Source of the DNA: Neoconidiobolus thromboides FSU 785
Taxonomy: Eukaryota > Entomophthoromycota > Entomophthoromycetes > Entomophthorales > Neoconidiobolaceae
NCBI GenBank assembly: GCA_025603075.1
Contig: MU626347.1
Coordinates: forward strand, 1 to 64,000
Reading direction: 5' to 3'
Length of the DNA stretch: 64,000 nucleotides
Of the stretch, positions 32,162 through 44,714 are shown piece by piece. Made by a program: the position numbers and the translations under genes. Positions within the stretch are counted from its first letter, which is position 1. The number at the start of each line of letters is the position of its first letter. Under the pieces are notes generated by a model. That model searched no databases. It saw only the letters and a program-made list of their open reading frames with translations, and was not told the origin of the DNA.

Positions 32162-35137
32162 TTAATTATCTTCATTAAAAAGTAAATTCGATTTTAAAAA
32201 TTTACGCTTTAACCATTTGTATGATTCAGATAAAATTAAATAAATGAGACATGAGATAAAGATCATTATCCATTCCCAATCAATAGGAGCATGTCGAAAC
32301 ACTTCATGATTAACACCTGGAATATAAATAGTTGGTATTAACACTATAGCACCGATAATAGCAGACAAAGTCAAAAACTTATTATTTTTAAGAGATTTTA
32401 CTGATTTTAGTGACCATGTGGATTGGCGTAAAGAGCGACAATTAAATCCATGCAATAAAATTAATAGAGCAAGGCAAGCATAACAAGCTGCACGTGCACG
32501 AAAAACTAACTCACATTGTTCACTATAAGTATCATTGCAACTTTCCCCAAGATCACCATTCCCATAAACAAAAATAACACAGATAAAGTTTACTAAAGAT
32601 AAAGTTCCCATAATGATACCATAATATAAAATGTCAGAAATGACTTCCCAAGTAAATAAGCCACCTTTAACTGGACGTGGATGCTGTTGCATGATCCTTG
32701 GATTAGCAGGTTCCAATCCTAATCCCATAGCAGGTGGTGAAGAGGTAATCATATTTAAGAAAAGAATTTGAATTGGAGACATAGGAAACACAGAATTTCC
32801 GCCTTTATCAATAAAGCATAAACCAATTATTAATACAACAATCTCAGAAGCATTAGTTGACATTAAATGTAACACGAATTTCCCAATATTCTCAAAAATT
32901 CTTCTACCCTCTCCAACGGCTTTGACAATAGTAGCGAAATTATCATCGGTAAGTACAATATCTGAAGCTTGCTTAGCAACATCGGATCCAGAAAGTCCCA
33001 TACCAATTCCTACATTAGCAATTTTAAGGGAAGGGGAATCATTAACACCATCACCTGTCATAGCAGCTACTCTATTACGTCTATGTAGTGCTCTAATCAT
33101 CTTAACTTTGGTATCAGGGCTACATCTAGCAATAACATTTGGTAATTCAAGCATGCTATCAATTTCATCTTCACTTAGAGCATCAAATTGTTGAGCAGTC
33201 ATCACTAAATTACTACTAACATTAAGCGACATATGCCCTGGAGCTTGTGTATCAGAAGGGATAATACCAACATCCCTAGCAATCGCAGTAGCAGTAGCTG
33301 GATGATCACCGGTAAGCATATGAACATTGATACCAGCTTTATGGCATTCTAATACTGAAGCACGCGATTCTGGACGAGGAGGATCATAGATACCTACTAA
33401 GCCAATAGCAGTAAGGTTGGATTCAATTTGATCCCGAGTGTAATCCCTAGCTTTTGTTTTATCGAATTGATCAGTAATATCACGGTAGGCAGTACATAAG
33501 GTTCTTAAACCTTGACTAGCTAAATGTTCCATATGTGGGGTATAAAGGTTCTTTAAATGATCAAAGGAGTCGATAGGTAAAGAATTGCTTTGATTCATAT
33601 AGGTAGTACATTTTTCAAGTACACGTTCCATGGCACCTTTGGTAAAAACGTATTTTTTTTGAGTTGGATAATGCAAGTAGACGACAGTCATTAATTTTAG
33701 ACTTGAATCAAAAGGAAATTCAGCTAATAACTCAAACTGATGATTACCATCAGTTTTAGTAAGTTTAGATTGTCCCATTTCAAGTTTATGAGCAAAAGCT
33801 TGAAGAGCATTTTCAGTTGGATCACCTAAACCAACCCATTCTCCGCTAGCTTTATCTTTTTTTAATTTAGCCATATTACATAAAGAGGCAACTTGAATCA
33901 ATCTTAAGGCTTGATCAGTTAATCCATCGGAATGAATTTTAGTTACATTATCACTTCCTTCATTATGATTTCTAATTAATGAATCATCTGGAGTTTCACC
34001 TTCATGTAAAACTTCGCCAATTGGAGTATACCCAGTGCCAGTTACAGAGAAATAGCCATAACCTGGTAACCAAAAACGAGTGAGTACCATTTTAGCTTGA
34101 GTCAAGGTACCAGTTTTATCAGAGCAAATATTGGTAACTGAGCCCAAAGTTTCTAAAGCAGTTAATTGACGAATAATAGCACGATTTTTTGCCATATTAC
34201 GTACACCAGCAGCCATAGTTAATGTAATAACAGCAATTAAACCCTCGGGTATCATAGCAATAGAAACAGCAATAGCATAAATAACGACATTTTTTTCAAT
34301 TACCCAACTATTGACAGAGAATACAATAATAGCTAGTAAGATGGCTAAACCAAATACGATTAAAGCCATGTTGTCCATTGTTTTTTGTAAAGAGGTTTTT
34401 TTACTTCCTTCAGAATCATTCAAAGTCTTTGCAATTTTACCAATTTCGGTATCCATACCAGTTGCAACTACAATAGCGATACCACGCCCTTTAGTTACTG
34501 TTGTACTGGAAAAGATTAAGTTTGTACGATCACCTACTGGTACATCTTTTTCATTAATTGTATCAGTGGTTTTTTCAACAGGAATAGATTCACCGGTAAG
34601 TAAAGCTTCATCAATTGAGAGATTAAATTGTTCAACAATGCGGGCATCAGCACCAACCACATCCCCATTTTCAAGGATGATAATGTCACCAGGTACCAAT
34701 TGATTGGTAGATACTTTACAACGATGCCCATTACGTATAGTGTTAGTAGTAGGTGAAGCCAGCCTCCTTAGAGATTCCATTGTTTTTTCAGCACGATATT
34801 CTTGGAAAAATCCAATAGCAGCATTAGTAAGGATGATAACACCAATAATAGTACCTTCTACCCAATCTTGAGATACAAAAGCAAGGGTCATTGCAATAAT
34901 TAAAATAGCAGTTAACATGTTTGCTACCTGCCTTAATAATATTTTCCAAGGAGATACACCGGAGTCACCAGATAGTTCATTTAAACCATATTTTTGAGAT
35001 AATTCTTTAAGTTGATTGTCATTAAGGCCTTCTTCTAGATCGGTAGAGTATAGAGTCACTACTTCATCAATACCCATGGTATGATAATAAGTAATAGAAT
35101 TTTGAGTCACTCTTTTTTCTTTCTTTTTATGATGCAT
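32162..35137 (-). CDS. ENA1: ENA-type (IID) P-type Na+/K+ efflux ATPase
   Basis: A 991-residue intronless P-type ATPase. ENA pumps in the fungal plasma membrane export Na+ or K+ at high salt or high pH. Motifs in order: TGES at 181-184 (actuator), DKTGTLTQ with phosphorylated Asp340, KGAMERVLEKC (nucleotide binding), DPPRPES, MLTGDHPATA, and GDGVNDSPSLKIANVGIGMG followed by SDVAKQASDIVLTDDNF (hinge). The reading DSPSLK with GIGMGLSGSDVAK is typical of the IID group rather than of SERCA or PMCA. Ten membrane segments are expected and can be picked out. The N-terminus is short and basic (MHHKKKEKRV). The first ATG is used here because it lies 34-41 bp downstream of a TATA box. Confidence 0.95.
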   Translation of the reverse strand: MHHKKKEKRVTQNSITYYHTMGIDEVVTLYSTDLEEGLNDNQLKELSQKYGLNELSGDSGVSPWKILLRQVANMLTAILIIAMTLAFVSQDWVEGTIIGVIILTNAAIGFFQEYRAEKTMESLRRLASPTTNTIRNGHRCKVSTNQLVPGDIIILENGDVVGADARIVEQFNLSIDEALLTGESIPVEKTTDTINEKDVPVGDRTNLIFSSTTVTKGRGIAIVVATGMDTEIGKIAKTLNDSEGSKKTSLQKTMDNMALIVFGLAILLAIIVFSVNSWVIEKNVVIYAIAVSIAMIPEGLIAVITLTMAAGVRNMAKNRAIIRQLTALETLGSVTNICSDKTGTLTQAKMVLTRFWLPGYGYFSVTGTGYTPIGEVLHEGETPDDSLIRNHNEGSDNVTKIHSDGLTDQALRLIQVASLCNMAKLKKDKASGEWVGLGDPTENALQAFAHKLEMGQSKLTKTDGNHQFELLAEFPFDSSLKLMTVVYLHYPTQKKYVFTKGAMERVLEKCTTYMNQSNSLPIDSFDHLKNLYTPHMEHLASQGLRTLCTAYRDITDQFDKTKARDYTRDQIESNLTAIGLVGIYDPPRPESRASVLECHKAGINVHMLTGDHPATATAIARDVGIIPSDTQAPGHMSLNVSSNLVMTAQQFDALSEDEIDSMLELPNVIARCSPDTKVKMIRALHRRNRVAAMTGDGVNDSPSLKIANVGIGMGLSGSDVAKQASDIVLTDDNFATIVKAVGEGRRIFENIGKFVLHLMSTNASEIVVLIIGLCFIDKGGNSVFPMSPIQILFLNMITSSPPAMGLGLEPANPRIMQQHPRPVKGGLFTWEVISDILYYGIIMGTLSLVNFICVIFVYGNGDLGESCNDTYSEQCELVFRARAACYACLALLILLHGFNCRSLRQSTWSLKSVKSLKNNKFLTLSAIIGAIVLIPTIYIPGVNHEVFRHAPIDWEWIMIFISCLIYLILSESYKWLKRKFLKSNLLFNEDN

Positions 35138-35170
35138 GTTTATAATGATCTAGGTAGTGTTTTTCGGCCA

Positions 35171-35178
35171 TATTTATA
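35171..35178 (-). promoter_or_regulatory. TATA box of the ENA ATPase gene
   Basis: TATAAATA on the minus strand, 34-41 bp upstream of the ATG at 35137. Confidence 0.5.
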
Positions 35179-35689
35179 GTTGCTTTTAACGAAACTACGC
35201 AATTTTTACTAATAATGTGCATATCATAATATTGTATATCGTTGTATATATTCTTTTCTATTTAGAAACGGATACATCATGGTTTCAGTTATTCTTTATA
35301 AAATAAATTAACTAGTTTTACATAAAACTTAGTATCTTTGAATACTTCTTTATTAATAGATGATAAATATCAATGCAACCACTTTTTTTAGCTTATATTA
35401 TCATTCTTATTGTAAATTGATTTTTGGAATTTTCTTTTATTCTTGGATTTTAAAGCGCTTAGTTTCTGTAATGACGTCATTAAAAAGAACAAGCACCATC
35501 CAGTCAAGAATCTATGCTAAAAGCAACAGCTTTTCAAAAACAAGAATATTCTGAGTGTTCTAGTCTTGCTTTTAGAACATTTGAAAAAAAAACGTGACTT
35601 TTGTTCTAGTTTCATGGGTATTTAAAAGCTATTAAGATGGTTTATCTTGTAGTTATGATAGTTATTTTAAGATTTTTTTTCATCTTTAG

Positions 35690-36170
35690 ATTAGTAATAC
35701 GATTTGACTAAAGCAGATTATACCGTGGTGGTTTAGTCTTGGTAAACCTATTTATATTAAAGGCGGACATTAAAATCTTTGAGTTCAAAAAATTGCCAAG
35801 AGCTTCAATTTCATGCAATGTTGAGATTTAAAGTTAAAGTCAAAGTAATAGTTTAATAACTTAATTAGGCTTTAATAATGTTAAACTTATTCTAGTTTAA
35901 TAAGAAAATGAAAGTCTTTAATCATATTAAATGAACTTTTTTTGAGTTATCACTCATAAATTCATTATCCTAATAGTGCTTTGACATTAGAATATTTCTT
36001 TTAGAATTTAAAGACCTGTTAGGCTTTTGTGATTTTATTGGTTTAAAGAAAAATTCGGAGTTAAAAGCTTATATAGAGCAAGGGGAATTAAAGAGTTATA
36101 AGCCCTTAAAAGTATTGAGGAAGCATTAGAATATTTGATATTTTTAAAAAGTTACTTTTGAGATGTGATT
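35690..36170 (+). pseudogene. Probable decayed coding region
   Basis: Several coding-like blocks lie in shifted frames of the plus strand. Examples are LVNLFILKADIKIFEFKKLP near 35735-35830, LEFKDLLGFCDFIGLKK near 36000-36060 running into LKSYKPLKVLRKH, and, one frame over, EEALEYLIFLKSYF near 36115-36160. Stops and frame changes separate them, and I found no introns that would join them. No family recognised. The wider interval 35138-36962 holds nothing else supported. Confidence 0.3.
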
Positions 36171-36594
36171 TGTGTTCAAAATTGAACTCAATTATCTACT
36201 AAATAGGGCAATTAATTTGGAATCGCAAATACATCTATAATGTAAAGTTTATGGACTGTTCTTAAAAAAACTATCAATATAAGTGTACCATAAAATTGGG
36301 ATGCAAAATTAAAGTAATCGAAATAAATTACATCTATATATAGAAACCTATAGTTTTAACAAAGTACATAACCATAAAAAAGCAGCTATATATAAGACTT
36401 TTTCTTTTGTAACAAATCTAATACAAGACATGAACGAAAAATAATGTGGAGAAAATGGAATTTAACTACTTCATACCTAATTCAACCAATAAGGGTTTTA
36501 TAATAGCTAAAACAAGTTTAAGTTACATGAAAATAGACTTATATACCAGCATATTAGGTGGCCTAGCTCTAAAGCTTAAAAGTTAATTAAAATA

Positions 36595-36690
36595 ATGGGG
36601 ATCCAATTTTCGGATAAGAATTTTACAAGCAAATAGTTAATTTTCAGATTGCATAAAATAGCCAAAAAAATAAAACAAAAAATATTCATA
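36595..36690 (+). mobile_element. Possible degenerate copy of the foldback element
   Basis: ATGGGGATCC at the left, then TAAGAATTTTACAAGCAA, in the order and spacing of the family. The core and right end are too diverged to be sure. Confidence 0.25.
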
Positions 36691-36962
36691 ATAGTGCTCT
36701 TTCTTTTAAAAAGGATTTTAATTAATAATCTTTGATATGAATTGTGAGAATTATATATTTTTATTGAAATCCTTTATCTAATAAGCTTAAAACATTAAAA
36801 TAATCAAAAAATATTCTGATTTTAAATATTTGCAAACATGCTTAGTCAAATTTTGAAAAAATAGTTCAGTTTTAATCATTATAAAAATGAAAAAAAATTC
36901 ATTTTTAAAACTTGGCAATTTAAAGATTCGGATTCGACAAAACGTAGGACAAAAATAAAGCC

Positions 36963-38264
36963 ATGGTTGATAAAAAGGAGACAAATAGTAGTCCTATATT
37001 ACTAGATAAAAAGCTAGATGATGATACCATTATTAGTAAAAAAGGATTAAAAGAAGAAGAAGGTAGTAGTGAAGAGGAAGGTGAAATAAAGGAAGATGGG
37101 GAAATCGAAGATGGAGCTGAAGAAGAGGAGGGGATTGCAGTGGAAAAAGAAAAAGAAAAAGAAAAAGTTGAAATACCTAAAGAGAAAGCGAATAAATTGA
37201 AAGAAAAAGAAAAGGAAATTTCAAAAGGAAATAATAAGGCTAAAGTGGAAGAAGATAAAATTAAAGTGGAGGAAGTCGAAGAAATGACAAAAGATATTAA
37301 AGAAATTGAAAATGAGGTGGAGGATAAAGATTATTTACCTAATATCAATGATTATCCAGAATATAAACTTGAAATGGGTAACAGTAATAGAGGCACAATT
37401 AAAAATGTAAAATGAGCTATATTATTAAATTAAAATATTAAATTTGTATCGTAGACACTTACCCTTAGAGAGAGAATATTGCTTAAAATAAAAGGCGAGC
37501 TACTTGAAGTTGAAGGTAAGAATAATATTACTAATTTAAAAGAATTATATATATAATATTTATGGATAGCTAAACCCAAGTTGATACAGAAAGAAACATT
37601 TATATCGGAATATCAAGATTTAAAGGAAAATTTGAAACCTAAGGAAGTAGTTAAAGAAGATAAAGATAAAGATAAAACTAAAATCAAATTAAAAAATGAT
37701 TTAAAAAGAGAAAATGGATATCAAGGAAGAGAGAATAATCTCAATAACAATAAAAATAAGCAATTTAAAAACAATCAAAATCAAGGTATTAAACCAAGAA
37801 ACTTGCATAATAATTATAAGGTAATTGAAAGTATCATTGCTTTATTTTAATGAAAATATTAATATTTAATTTAATTTAATTTAATTTAATTAGGATAAAA
37901 ACCGAAGTAACAATAACATCAAACCATCGAATCATAACAAATTGAATAATTCTAAAGTAATTTGTAACTAAAACAGTAACCAAAACAAAGACATTAATCA
38001 AATTTGATCTTTATTTAGAAACCCAACTTTAAAGAAAATTTAAATATAGTAGTTAAGCCCAAAAGATATACATCATTAGATAATGACTGTGCTACAGAAA
38101 CAAGATTGCTTGATGCGCGACATAATGCTCCAATTGTTTATGATATTGATGATCCAGATCCAACCCCAGAAACTAGTAATCCAAATAAAAAAAGTTCAAA
38201 AAAGAAAGCCAAAAAAGCAAAACTAAAGGAGAATAATAATAATCTACCGGCTAAAAAAGATTAA
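36963..38264 (+). CDS. Uncharacterised Lys/Glu-rich protein, probably nuclear
   Basis: Not recognised. Five exons (36963-37406, 37455-37515, 37570-37820, 37894-37956, 38019-38264) give 354 residues with all junctions in frame. The second intron has a TACTAAT branch site. Residues ~1-120 are acidic then Lys/Glu-rich (SSEEEGEIKEDGEIEDG, EKEKEKEKVEIPKEK). A short ordered block follows: DKDYLPNINDYPEYKLEMGN, and then TLTLRERILLKIKGELLEVE. The centre is Asn/Lys-rich. A second conserved-looking block near the end reads PKRYTSLDND, ETRLLDARHNAPIVYDIDD, PDPTPETS, then a Lys-rich tail (KKSSKKKAKKAKLK) that could be a nuclear localisation signal. The composition suits an RNA- or chromatin-associated factor, but no function can be assigned. 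It is divergent from the ENA gene. Confidence 0.6.
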
Positions 38265-38594
38265 TGGCTGACTGCTAGTGTAGAAGTGGTGTGTGGATGT
38301 TGTTTATAATTAAAAGAGTTATTTTTTTGTGAAAATATTGCTTTCATTTTATACCTAATGTCATTTATTATGTTATTGTTATTAAGTCAAATTAATTTAT
38401 AAAAAATTGATCATTTATGATTTGCTATAAGAAGTGCATTAGCCTATCAAACAGCATCAATTACAAATATGAAAACGACATTCATAGTTCTAATAAAACT
38501 GTTTTTTGTAGCTTAATAATTAATTTTTATTAAAGTAAATTATATTTTAATATGTTAGGTACAAGTTATAAAAAATTACTGATAATGGCTTAAA

Positions 38595-38743
38595 GAAAAA
38601 GATAAAGCAGATGTATATATAATTCAAATTGAGAGTAAATAATAATAATTGAGTTTAGCCCTTAATCAATATTACCCTAACCCAAGAGAAGTTTTTAAAA
38701 TTTCAATTTTCAATTTTCCTCTAGAGCCTTTAATAATCAAAGT
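38595..38743 (+). pseudogene. Possible coding fragment
   Basis: Two adjoining coding-like blocks: WLKEKDKADVYIIQIES and LNQYYPNPREVFKISIFNFP, the second ending ...LIIK before a good GTAAGC donor. The only joining intron would be 24 bp, too short for this genome. It may be a remnant or part of a small gene I could not complete. The rest of 38265-39540 is AT-rich with no gene seen. Confidence 0.22.
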
Positions 38744-39540
38744 AAGCTTTTTATTTTGTTTTCATTAAGTATTATTATATAGTAGAATTTATCAAAATTA
38801 TTGACTAATTTTAAAATATTAAAGATAAATGGATAATGTTTTTAAATTGTAAATTTTTTATTATCCAACTTATTTTTAAATGTTCTAAAATCTTTGTTTT
38901 TATGTTCTATTGTATATTGTTGACATTAACCGATAAAAAAAATAATTTGTTTTATATGAGTTTAAAATGATATATAAAATAGGAATGTAAAATTAGTTAA
39001 TAATTTGGATGATTCTTTATATTTAATTCAGATCCTCTCAACCATTAAAAAAAATTTCAATTTGTAAGGGTGAATTCATTATTATTATTAACTTAGATGT
39101 ATATGTATATTATAAAAAGAAAAAAAAGAATACAATTATATAATATAGAAAAACAAAATTGAATTAAATATTGATATATTTTTATTTGGTTTTTATACCT
39201 ATCAATTAAGCAATTAGCTATCATTTAATTGTATAATTTTTGTTGAATATTAGTTTCTCTTTTCTCTTTTCTGTTGTAAGACTTTATCTATTATTTCTTT
39301 TGTTGAGCCATATCTTTACTCAGAGGAATTATAAGATAGTACCTTGACGTTGGTCTCTGAGCTCTTAAATTTCATAGAGAAATTTGAGTCTAAAACTATC
39401 ATTTATATTATAATTATAAATAAAAAATGAAATATAATAACTATTTTTAATATCAACTTTATTATTAATAAAATGTGGACTTTAAAAAAACTTTTATATT
39501 TTAATTCGTATTATTATAACTTCTATTAATATAACTTGTA

Positions 39541-42095
39541 TTATTCTTTTTTCCTTTTTTTACAATTATTTTTAGCTAAATCTAAAATCCAATGAATATC
39601 AATTTCAGAAACTTGCTTTAAGTAATGATTCTTAGTTAATAATAATTCATTATACATTATCGATTTAGCCTTTTCTCTACCAATCATTACTGATGTAGGA
39701 TGGATTTTAATTATCTAATTGAATGTTAATATAATAATAAATATATAATAATATATAATAATATTATTACTTGATTTGAACCAAAGATAGTATACTTATT
39801 TTCCTTATTTAAAATAGCAATGTTATCATAAAATCCAGTTAATAGACATTTTAATATAATTTGAGAATCACTGGTACTTATAGTTGGATCAATTTCATTT
39901 AATTTACATATTTCTGTCAATTGATCTTTAATTTTCTGTCATAATAAAAATAAATTAATAATAATATATTATAAATAATAATATGCTTTAAATTTAGACT
40001 TACTAATGCTTCATTGAGAGATTTATAATTTAAATAATGATCATTACAAAATTCAATCTTATTATGTTGAGTTATAAATTGTTTAAATATATTTAATAAA
40101 GTTAAATGATCACCTATAGTAATTAATATATAATTAATATATAATTAATATATAATATATGATAAATAATATATTGTAATTAAATTAAATTAAATTAACT
40201 TACTATAATAATTAATAAACTTCTTTCTAGTTTCAGCGGCTTCTTCTTTTTTGTCATTAGTAGGATTAAAATAAATATTTTCAGTTGACATAATCGAAAT
40301 AATCATCAATATTTCTTTTGTACATTTAAAATTTTTAGATTCAATTAATACTTTACTAAATCTAGGCAATAAAGGAAATTTAGCCATTAGTTCGCCTGTT
40401 TCATTTAATTGACAATTTTCATTAATAGCTCCTAATATACTTAAATTACTCAATGTTTTTATCATTGATAATTTATTAGGTGGGTCAATAAAATTAAAAC
40501 TAATGACATTTTTAATACCAGTTGCCATTAAATTTAATATTGAGGAATCTAAACTACATCTTTCTATTTCAGGTGTATCCATAGATAATAAATTATTATA
40601 TAATTCTTTAGTATATAATCGAATACAGCAACCTGGCCCTTCTCTACCTGCTCTACCTGCTCTTTGTATTGCTCCTGATTTAGATATAGCTCCTAATTGT
40701 AAAGCTTCTATCCCTGTATTTGAATTAAAAGAACGAAATTTGGCTAAACCTGTGTCAATCACATAATAAATTCCTGAGATTGTTAAAGAAGTTTCAGCTA
40801 TATTAGTAGCTAATATACATTTACGTAAATTTTGATCTTGTATTGGCTGTAATGCTAATTTTTGTTGTTCTTGTGGTAAACTAGAATATAATTGGTATAT
40901 TTTAAGCTAAACAAGATAAACAATTAATAAAGTTATATATAATTTAACTAAATGATATTACTTTTTTTGCTTCTTCATTGTTACTTTCTTCAATTAATTT
41001 ATCTAGAATTAATTGACAAGTTTCAATTTCTTCTTGTCCTGGCAAAAATACTAGAATATCTTTAGTATTACGTTTATCATCATTATTAGCAACTTGTTTT
41101 AATGGATTAGTAAAGTGAAGTTGCATAACAGTTTGTGCAGCTGATTCAATATAACTTTCTTGTGGATTACAAACATTTAATATTTCTACTTTATTTCCAC
41201 GACCTGGAATTCGAATTATTGGCGCACTATAAAATTAATTCAATATTTTATAAAACTTCCTATGTAAAAAAAGAATATTTACTTATCATAAAATTGAGAA
41301 AATTTTTTGGAATCTAAAGTAGCTGACATAATAATTAAATGAAACTCTTGTTTCAATATATTTCTTCTATAATTAACAATTTGTTTCAATTTGCCCATCA
41401 AAAAATCATTACGAATAGTTCTTTCATGAGCTTCGTCCAATATGATAATTTTATATTGTAATAAATATTCATCATTTTGCACTTCTCTTAATAACATACC
41501 ATCCGTTACATATTTTATAATTGTATTGAAATTCGTTTTATCATCAAATCGAACTGAATAACCTACTTTTCCGCCAAGTTTACAACCAACTTCTTGGCTT
41601 ACTCGTTCAGCTAATGTAGTACATGCTACCCTTCTAGGTTGTGATATACCTACTTTATGATCTTTATCGACTATTGATTCTTCATATAAATATTGCGGTA
41701 TTTGTGTTGATTTTCCAGAACCGGTTTCAGAAACTAAAACAGTTACTGCATTTTCTTGAACAAGTCTTAAAAGTTGTTCACGAGCTAAGAAATATATTAA
41801 TATTCTAAATGAATATAAAATATAAAAACTTACATTTATAAATTGGTAAATTCTGTCTTTCTGATTGAAACTTTGGTAATATTTTATTTTTATGATATCC
41901 ATTGATATGATTATGTTTATGTTTACTATTATTATCAGTAAATTTGATTGAGTTGGACTGTTTATTATTATTAAAATAAGTAGTAATCTTTGGTTGTTCT
42001 TGTTGACTATTATTGCTATTATTATTTAACTGTTTCTTTTTTAATTTTCTTTTTTTATTTTTACTTAATATTGATTTGACTTGATTATTATACAT
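39541..42095 (-). CDS. DHR2: DEAH-box RNA helicase, Dhr2/DHX33 type
   Basis: A 726-residue helicase in seven exons (41834-42095, 41283-41784, 40962-41226, 40204-40906, 40004-40113, 39771-39935, 39541-39714), near the length of yeast Dhr2 (735) and human DHX33 (~707). These proteins act in the nucleolus in small-subunit rRNA processing. Motif I is GSGKST at 109-114, motif II DEAH at 204-207, motif III SATLDSKKF, motif V ATNIAETSLTI, and motif VI QRAGRAGREGPG. The C-terminal helicase-associated region has the usual LPxxPRFSK pattern and an OB-like end (IHPTSVMIG, then HYLKQVSEIDIHWILDLA). The first exon encodes a basic, Asn-rich N-terminus (KNKKRKLKKKQ), fitting nucleolar location. Assignment to Dhr2 rather than Prp22/Prp43 rests on the short N-terminus and the C-terminal end. 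Confidence 0.88.
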
Positions 42096-44714
42096 AGGTT
42101 GATTTGAATTATATGTACTCCTTTTTGCTGAAATTAATCTAAATTTTAATAGAAACAGATTTTAACTAAATTTTAATTTAAAAAATTAGTTTGGAGGTTT
42201 ATTGGTTATTATTAAAATTAAAATTAATACGAATTTCACAATAAAGTAGAAGAATTTTTCTCAGGTATTCTTTGAAATCTCAATATCCCATAAAGATTCA
42301 AAATCCTTATTAAAAGGAGTAAAATTGGTATTTATTAAAGTTCTTTTTATTAATGTATTTAATTTTCAGTTCTTTACTTTAAACAGAATATACGCTTAAA
42401 TAAAAAATAATAAGGGATAAAAATAAAAGTCATCTAGAACTATTAAAAATTATAAATTTTTATCAAAAAAAATAATTGCTATATAATTAAAAACTAATTC
42501 TTTATCAAAAAGGAAAGGGATATTATTTTTGATTATCCAATCAATGTTTGAATTAAAAATAACTTAAGTTTTAATAATCTGATCAATATGTACTAAGTTA
42601 TTTGAAATTTTAAAATACAAAATTATAACTTTTATAATTATAAGTTTTTTAAATTTACTATATCTACTGACTATTTCTTAGCTTTTATATTAGTTAACAT
42701 ATTTATAATAAAGTACCTTTAATTAAAATTCAGACTGAAAATTATAATATAAAGTTTATAAACTAATCAACTTTACTTTGTTGCTAATAAAAAGAATAGC
42801 ATCATTCATATTATATATGCTTAAAATAGTTCTCTTTTATTAGATTATTAAATGATAAAATAAAACCAATTTATACTATAACGAAATTAAAAGCAATAAA
42901 AACAATATCAATACAACTATTATGATTTATAATATAGATATTAAAAGTTAATTGAGAAAAATAAAAATTATTAATTTTATGCAAACTTGCACTAAACAAT
43001 ATCATATAATAGAATAAATTAACTTATTTCCCATTTGTTGTGAGTTTTTGAGTTGAAATAGATATAAATAATTTATCAAAATCTTTGGTTTATATAATAC
43101 TTTATAGACACTGTTAGCTATTTTATTTTACTTTATACCTTTATTCAATGATCTGGTTGTTTTTACCTGATAGTTGTAAATGAAATGATACCATAATTTA
43201 ACAAAATTACATAACTATATTTTGTAACTTGTTGTCCTCAACATAGTTAATTTTGGAGTCAAACTTTTTACATTCAGATCCTTATTAGACTCCCAGTTTA
43301 TTGATAAATTCGATCATGCTACCACTTGCATTGCCTTAAAATAAGATACCCTTTGACTAGTTTGAGGAGACTATATTGTAATAGTTAAATGAATTATCTT
43401 AAAGCCATCATAAAGCTTTTTACTTTTATAGTTTTTATATAATGAAGACAAATAAGTAAAATAGTACTATCAGATAAGCTTTTGCAAAGTGAAAACTAGA
43501 AAATAAGTTAAGAAACGCTAATTTTAAAAAGGCGCTAAATCTCATATAGAATCTAAAAACGTCTTATAGCTATTTGTTTTTAAAAGATATGTGTAATCCA
43601 TTACAATATATATTATTTATTTATACCACCTTGATTATACAATAAATAAAATGAACTCCTTTTAAAACAACAACTTTACCTTCTCTTTTGTAACCTAAAC
43701 CAATGTTGTAATTATAGTTAAAGTATAGTGATTATCAAATTAAAGATTCTATTTTTATTTTTATTTTTACCTAATATTATGAATATTAAAATTAGATCGT
43801 CCACAATCATAAATACTTAATATTGTCGGATTCAACCCCTTTATACAGCTCACCAATACTTTAATTTTTAAGTATTCTTTAACGGCACCAGAGGAGATTA
43901 ATGAATAACAAAAAGATAATAATAAAATTATAGATAGCTTTGAATTACTCATCTACTTTTAAGTAAAGGTTTACTTTGGCTTTGAAGTAGATGTCTCACT
44001 ACTTACAATGGATATACCATCATCAAAGTCATTTAATCGACCCCTACCTCAATCAATCTATTTTTTATATGTTCGTGTTTAAATCTTTGTTTTTGAAAAA
44101 TTCGATTAACTAACAAATGCTCCTAAAAATCTTATCTTTCCTATAGTAACAACTTCCTTAATACTAACTAAATATTTTTTACCTGGTTTATTGAATCTTT
44201 TAGCTTAATTGTTTTATCTCCCTTACCAATTACCACACTTTATCTTTTAATACTCTATGTTATACCATCCACTCTTCTTCCCCATCTTTTTTAAAATTTA
44301 TACTTGTAAATCTCAAGCGTATAATAGCTTATTTCTATGTTCCAAATTAAATAGCATCGTCACTGAAATTATATATATTTGATCTTAATGATCGTTTAGA
44401 AATAAACTAGACTAATCTAAGCCAATAAAATAACTATAAGGAGTAGATGAGCTTCTTGTACCTTAGCTTTAATGTTATTAGTTGCTAGCTTTATATTACA
44501 GATAAGTTAATGTTAAAGGAGATTGATATTTCTACTATCTATAAACAAAATGTATTAATTGATCAAATTATCTTATTGAATTATTAATGTATAATCTATA
44601 TTTAAAGAACGGTAGCTATACCTAAAATTAAACTTAATAATAATTGTTAAAAAATATTTATACATTTATTTAGCAAGCTTGATTATATTCATAAAATCTT
44701 AAATAAATCTTTAA
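42096..44714. other. AT-rich intergenic region with coding scraps
   Basis: About 2.6 kb with no complete gene. One coding-like block (VNFGVKLFTFRSLLDSQF) lies near 43245-43340 but ends at a stop and has no start. A small signal-peptide ORF is listed separately at 43767-43952. Confidence 0.5.
43767..43952 (-). CDS. Possible small secreted peptide gene (first exon)
   Basis: A 61-residue frame with a strong signal-like start (KLSIILLLSFCYSLISSGA) and three further cysteines. It ends at AGGTAAAAATA, which looks like a splice donor. Downstream, around 43630-43720, a coding-like block (NYNIGLGYKREGKVVVLKGV) lies on the same strand, but I could not join it in frame. It is either a small secreted-protein gene with an unresolved second exon or a remnant. 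Confidence 0.35.
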   Translation of the reverse strand: MSNSKLSIILLLSFCYSLISSGAVKEYLKIKVLVSCIKGLNPTILSIYDCGRSNFNIHNIR

